DNA of 64,000 nucleotides from Niastella sp. (GTDB lineage: Bacteria > Bacteroidota > Bacteroidia > Chitinophagales > Chitinophagaceae): assembly GCA_017744515.1 (NCBI GenBank), contig JAGIBF010000007.1, positions 31,538 through 95,537 on the forward strand. The letters are read 5' to 3'. Shown piece by piece: positions 60,791-64,000 of the stretch (the first letter of the stretch is position 1; each line of letters begins with the position of its first letter). The position numbers were made by a program, and so were the translations under genes. The notes beneath the pieces were generated by a model that did not search any database, was not told the DNA's origin, and saw nothing but the letters and a program-made list of their open reading frames with translations.

Positions 60791-63082
60791 ATGAAAAAAT
60801 GGTTCTACACAATAGCAGGATGTTTACTGTTTTCAGGAGTAGTTGCACAGCAAACGATGATCACTGGCGTCGTGCGTGATAAAAACAACAGCGAGGCATT
60901 GGCCGGAGTTACAGTACAGGCTGCCACACAGAAAACAGTAACCGACAGAGAAGGACGTTTCAGGATCACCTGGAACGGCGCGGAACCAGTTTCCCTTATA
61001 GTAAGTATAGTAGGGTATAAGGCAGACACGATCAGCGTAACCGAACACAGTAAGCCCATTGTAATATTGATGGAGTCGGCTGCAGGCATAATGTCGGATG
61101 TGGTGATTACAGGCACCATGAAAGCAGTACACAAACTATCCAGCCCCGTACCGGTAGAAGTATATACACCAGCCTTCTTCCGGCGCAACCCCACACCTTC
61201 TATCTTCGATGCGCTGCAACAAGTCAATGGCGTACGGCCACAACTGAATTGCAACATCTGCAATACAGGCGATATACACATCAATGGACTGGAAGGACCT
61301 TATACCATGATATTGATAGATGGCATGCCTATCGTGAGCAGCCTCTCATCGGTATATGGACTGGCAGGCATCCCCAACTCATTAGTAGAACGAATTGAAG
61401 TAGTGAAAGGTCCGGCATCTTCCCTCTATGGCTCGGAAGCCATTGGCGGATTGATCAACGTGATCACGAAGAACCCCGCCAAAGCACCATTGGTTTCAGT
61501 AGATGTATCATCCACTACCTGGAATGAGCACAACATCGATGCAGCCATAAAGTTCCAGCCATCTAAGAAAGTCAGCGCCTTGCTGGGTGTCAACTATTTC
61601 AACTTCACCAGCCGCCACGATAAGAACGATGATAACTTCACTGATGTAACCCTGCAAAACAGGATATCACTCTTTAATAAATACAGCTTTCAGCGTAAAG
61701 ACAACCGGTCGGCAAACATAGCAGTACGATATGTATACGAAGATCGCTGGGGTGGTGATATGCGCTGGACGAAAGCATTCCGGGGTGGAGACAGCCTCTA
61801 CGCCGAAAGCATTTATACTTCCCGCCTCGAAACGATCGGCAACTACCAGTTGCCCATGAAAGAGAAACTCCTGTTCTCCTGGTCATTCAATTCCCACATC
61901 CAGCGCTCTGTATATGGGACTACCCGCTACAATGCCTCACAGCAGGTAGGCTTCGGACAACTGACCTGGGACAAAACCATCGGCGCCCATGATCTGCTGG
62001 CAGGTGTTGTATTCCGATACACCCATTATGATGATAACACACCAGCCACCAATGATTCCACCAACAACAAGAGCAAGCCGGAGCGTACACCTTTACCGGG
62101 TTTCCTGTTACAGGATGAAATTACACTCCAAAGCAAACATAAATTACTGTTGGGTGCACGATGGGACCATCACCCGGTCCACGGACATATCTTCACACCA
62201 CGCGTTGCCTGGAAATATTCATTGACACCCAACGATGTCATTCGCCTGAACGCCGGTACTGGTTTCCGGGTAGTGAACCTCTTTACCGAAGATCATGCAG
62301 CATTGACAGGCGCCCGCACAGTGGTGATTAATGGAACATTAAAACCAGAGCGCAGCTATAATGTTAACCTCAATTATGTAAAGAAAATTTACTCCGCCGC
62401 ATTTTGGGTAAATATCGACGCATCTATATGGTATACCCATTTCACCAACCGCATATTACCCGACTATACCAGCAATCCTAATGAAATACGCTATAGCAAC
62501 CTTACAGGATATTCCATCTCACAAGGCGCAAGCGCCAATGTGGAATTTGGATTCACGTCTTCACTAAAGGGGCATATAGGAGCTACCAGGCAGGATGTAA
62601 CCATTGTAGAAAAAAAATCTACAGGTGGTAAAACACGCAAGCAACAATTACTCACAGAAAAATGGAGCGGTAACTGGTCATTGTCATATACGTTACCCAA
62701 AGGCAAATGGGTAATTGATTACACAGGCAACATCTACGGTTCCATGCTGTTACCCCTGCTATCTGATCTTGATCCACGTAGTGAAAAGTCGCCAATATGG
62801 AGTATTCAGAACATACAACTCACCAAAAAAATAAACGGTGGGATAGAAATATATGGCGGAATTAAAAACCTGCTCAATTGGACACCGGCTAAGAATGCCC
62901 CTTTCCTGATTGCCCGCGCCAACGATCCCTTCGATAAACAGGTGGCCTACGACAACAATGGACAGGTGCTGCAAACGCCGGATAATCCCTACAGACTTAC
63001 ATTTGATCCCAACTACGTATATGCAGCCAACCAAGGCATGCGCGGCTTCCTCGGCGTCCGCTGGACGATGTCTGGAAGATAG
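60791..63082 (+). CDS. TonB-dependent receptor, 763 aa, with CxxC in the plug
   Basis: Signal peptide MKKWFYTIAGCLLFSGVVAQ. A carboxypeptidase-like regulatory domain (about 22-98, GVVRDKNNSEALAGVTVQAA), a plug (about 118-235) with NGLEGPYTMILIDGMPI and VKGPASSLYGSEAIGGLINV, then a 22-strand-type barrel. C154-N-I-C157 in the plug is unusual and may bind metal. The C-terminus ends LGVRWTMSGR. Own promoter and palindrome; neighbours suggest copper or other soft-metal import. Confidence 0.85.
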   Translation: MKKWFYTIAGCLLFSGVVAQQTMITGVVRDKNNSEALAGVTVQAATQKTVTDREGRFRITWNGAEPVSLIVSIVGYKADTISVTEHSKPIVILMESAAGIMSDVVITGTMKAVHKLSSPVPVEVYTPAFFRRNPTPSIFDALQQVNGVRPQLNCNICNTGDIHINGLEGPYTMILIDGMPIVSSLSSVYGLAGIPNSLVERIEVVKGPASSLYGSEAIGGLINVITKNPAKAPLVSVDVSSTTWNEHNIDAAIKFQPSKKVSALLGVNYFNFTSRHDKNDDNFTDVTLQNRISLFNKYSFQRKDNRSANIAVRYVYEDRWGGDMRWTKAFRGGDSLYAESIYTSRLETIGNYQLPMKEKLLFSWSFNSHIQRSVYGTTRYNASQQVGFGQLTWDKTIGAHDLLAGVVFRYTHYDDNTPATNDSTNNKSKPERTPLPGFLLQDEITLQSKHKLLLGARWDHHPVHGHIFTPRVAWKYSLTPNDVIRLNAGTGFRVVNLFTEDHAALTGARTVVINGTLKPERSYNVNLNYVKKIYSAAFWVNIDASIWYTHFTNRILPDYTSNPNEIRYSNLTGYSISQGASANVEFGFTSSLKGHIGATRQDVTIVEKKSTGGKTRKQQLLTEKWSGNWSLSYTLPKGKWVIDYTGNIYGSMLLPLLSDLDPRSEKSPIWSIQNIQLTKKINGGIEIYGGIKNLLNWTPAKNAPFLIARANDPFDKQVAYDNNGQVLQTPDNPYRLTFDPNYVYAANQGMRGFLGVRWTMSGR

Positions 63083-63189
63083 TACACGCTGTCTGTCATT
63101 TGGAACGGAGCCCTCAGTAAGTCTAAATGCAGGAAGTCAACGCCGTAGTGAGAAATCTGCAATTGAAGCAAAGGCTTCGAAGTAAAAGA

Positions 63190-63256
63190 AATTGCCCGTT
63201 CCCTTTAGGGCCGCCGGGTTAAGATGATCGGGTACTTACTGGGCTTTAGCCCCCAA
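63190..63256. repeat. diverged copy of the GGGCTTTAGCCC repeat
   Basis: Contains CCCTTTAGGGC, GGGTACTTA and GGGCTTTAGCCCCC in the same order as 59105-59167. Confidence 0.6.
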
Positions 63257-63264
63257 AAAAGCTA

Positions 63265-63603
63265 TCAAAGTATTTCCAAATCAGCAAACGAAATAGGCTT
63301 CGTCAACACCTCATACGAAAAACTGGGACTATTCGGGAATGTAGGCGGGTAGCCACTCATAAGAAATAAACGAAGCGCAGGATTAACCTGTAGAAAGCTT
63401 TCTACTTTACTCCAACCTATACCATCAGGTAAGTTGTTGTCCAGGAACAGGATGTCTGGTGTAAATGCCTTCATTTGAGCGATTCCCTCCTGCAGGGTGG
63501 AAGCACTGACTACATCGTAGTTCTTTTTAAGGAAATACGACTTCAGCAATAAACATAGGTCCGGTTCATCATCTACGATCAATATCTTTTTCTTGTACGT
63601 CAA
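63265..63603 (-). CDS. stand-alone response regulator receiver domain, 112 aa
   Basis: CheY-like: ILIVDDEPDL (acidic D11, D12), phospho-acceptor Asp55 in ILFLDNNLPDG, Ser83 and Lys102 in LTKPIS. No output domain and no kinase gene adjoins, so it is a single-domain regulator. The partner is unknown. Confidence 0.9.
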   Translation of the reverse strand: MTYKKKILIVDDEPDLCLLLKSYFLKKNYDVVSASTLQEGIAQMKAFTPDILFLDNNLPDGIGWSKVESFLQVNPALRLFLMSGYPPTFPNSPSFSYEVLTKPISFADLEIL

Positions 63604-63754
63604 GCCTGGTGATTATTGTTTTAATTACTAACGTATTACAACGAAAAAAGTGCCGCAATCTTGTGTGGATTATTCTCCCCGGTTACGCCATTGCCAGCGG
63701 GCGGCATTCTTTTTACTAATACAAATATCATTCAATCATTTAAAAATATTTAAA

Positions 63755-63991
63755 ATGACTACAACAACAAAAGTATTATTAGGAATCGTTGGCGCCGCTG
63801 CCGCAGGCGTAGTGATCGGAATGTTAGTTGCACCCGAGAAAGGAAGTGACCTCAGGAAGAAAATTAAGACCAATGCCAATGACTGGGCAAGCCAGTTGTC
63901 TGATCTGTTCCATGCAGGTAAAGAAAAAGCAGAAGACCTTGCATCAGAAGCAGGTAACAAATACAACAGGGTAAAAGAAAACCTTGGTTAA
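63755..63991 (+). CDS. YtxH-domain membrane protein, 78 aa
   Basis: An N-terminal hydrophobic helix (LLGIVGAAAAGVVIGMLVAP, about 8-27) precedes the YtxH phrase PEKGSDLRKKIKTNANDWAS and a predicted coiled-coil tail. YtxH proteins are small stress-associated membrane proteins in many bacteria. ATG 63755 is preferred; the longer frame adds a low-quality N-terminus. Confidence 0.85.
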   Translation: MTTTTKVLLGIVGAAAAGVVIGMLVAPEKGSDLRKKIKTNANDWASQLSDLFHAGKEKAEDLASEAGNKYNRVKENLG

Positions 63992-64000
63992 GAATAAAAA

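Noticed and set aside
1..64000. rRNA, tRNA or riboswitch genes
   Set aside because: I found no cloverleaf-like or rRNA-like sequence and no T-box, TPP or cobalamin-type element by eye; a covariance-model scan would be needed to exclude short ones.

Overview
The window reads as one stretch of a Bacteroidota chromosome, most likely family Chitinophagaceae. The evidence is indirect but consistent: TAnnTTTG/TTTG promoters and almost no Shine-Dalgarno sites; Bacteroidota-typical proteins (Porin_10-type porin, PorW/SprE-like TPR protein, DUF2911, DUF4468, HYC_CC_PP, SprT-like, bactofilin, TlpA with a DUF4369-like front part); split metabolic operons; and many short AT-rich or palindromic intergenic repeat families. 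No rRNA, tRNA, CRISPR array or transposase gene was found.

Layout. 1-13.2 kb: end of an upstream gene, two micro-proteins and a sodium/solute symporter; an unknown secreted protein; a decayed carrier-protein remnant; a methyltransferase and a RibD/DHFR-like reductase; threonine synthase-like, LysR and universal-stress genes; a secreted GH20 hexosaminidase and a MacB/FtsX-type permease. 13.5-17.6 kb: a GH172-like (DUF2961) secreted protein and a secreted S9 peptidase. 17.8-36.7 kb: a complete histidine pathway with a complete tryptophan pathway set inside it, in the order his leader, GxxExxY gene, hisG-D-C, sugar dehydrogenase, cytochrome c, four-helix-bundle gene, hisB, trp leader, trpE-G-D-C-F, GNAT, trpB-A, hisH, GNAT-hisA fusion, hisF, a small membrane protein, hisIE. 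36.8-56.6 kb: mixed housekeeping and envelope genes (TlpA, DUF2911, PBP1A, PorW/SprE-like, M23-type membrane anchor plus bactofilin, SprT-like, AraC, sucC, purine nucleoside phosphorylase, porin, cupin). 57.5-63.1 kb: a likely metal-handling cluster (HYC_CC_PP, two secreted HMA proteins, TlpA, an outer-membrane-type protein, a TonB receptor with a CxxC in its plug). The end holds a stand-alone receiver domain and a YtxH protein.

How it works together. Each amino-acid block opens with a classical attenuator: a leader peptide with six His codons (17846-17899) or three adjacent Trp codons (25898-25960), followed by a terminator hairpin and a competing antiterminator. Both leaders sit directly behind a Bacteroidota promoter, so their mRNAs should have almost no 5' UTR. 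The trp operon divides the his operon, so hisH-A-F-IE lie downstream of the Trp-controlled genes. Two accessory single-gene inserts in the his part, the GxxExxY gene (PD-(D/E)XK-like) and the four-helix-bundle gene (S23/Avd-like), are each bracketed by inverted repeats. The same repeat words occur elsewhere without a gene. I regard these two as the best candidates in the window for an undescribed mobile-cassette system; the mobility is inference.
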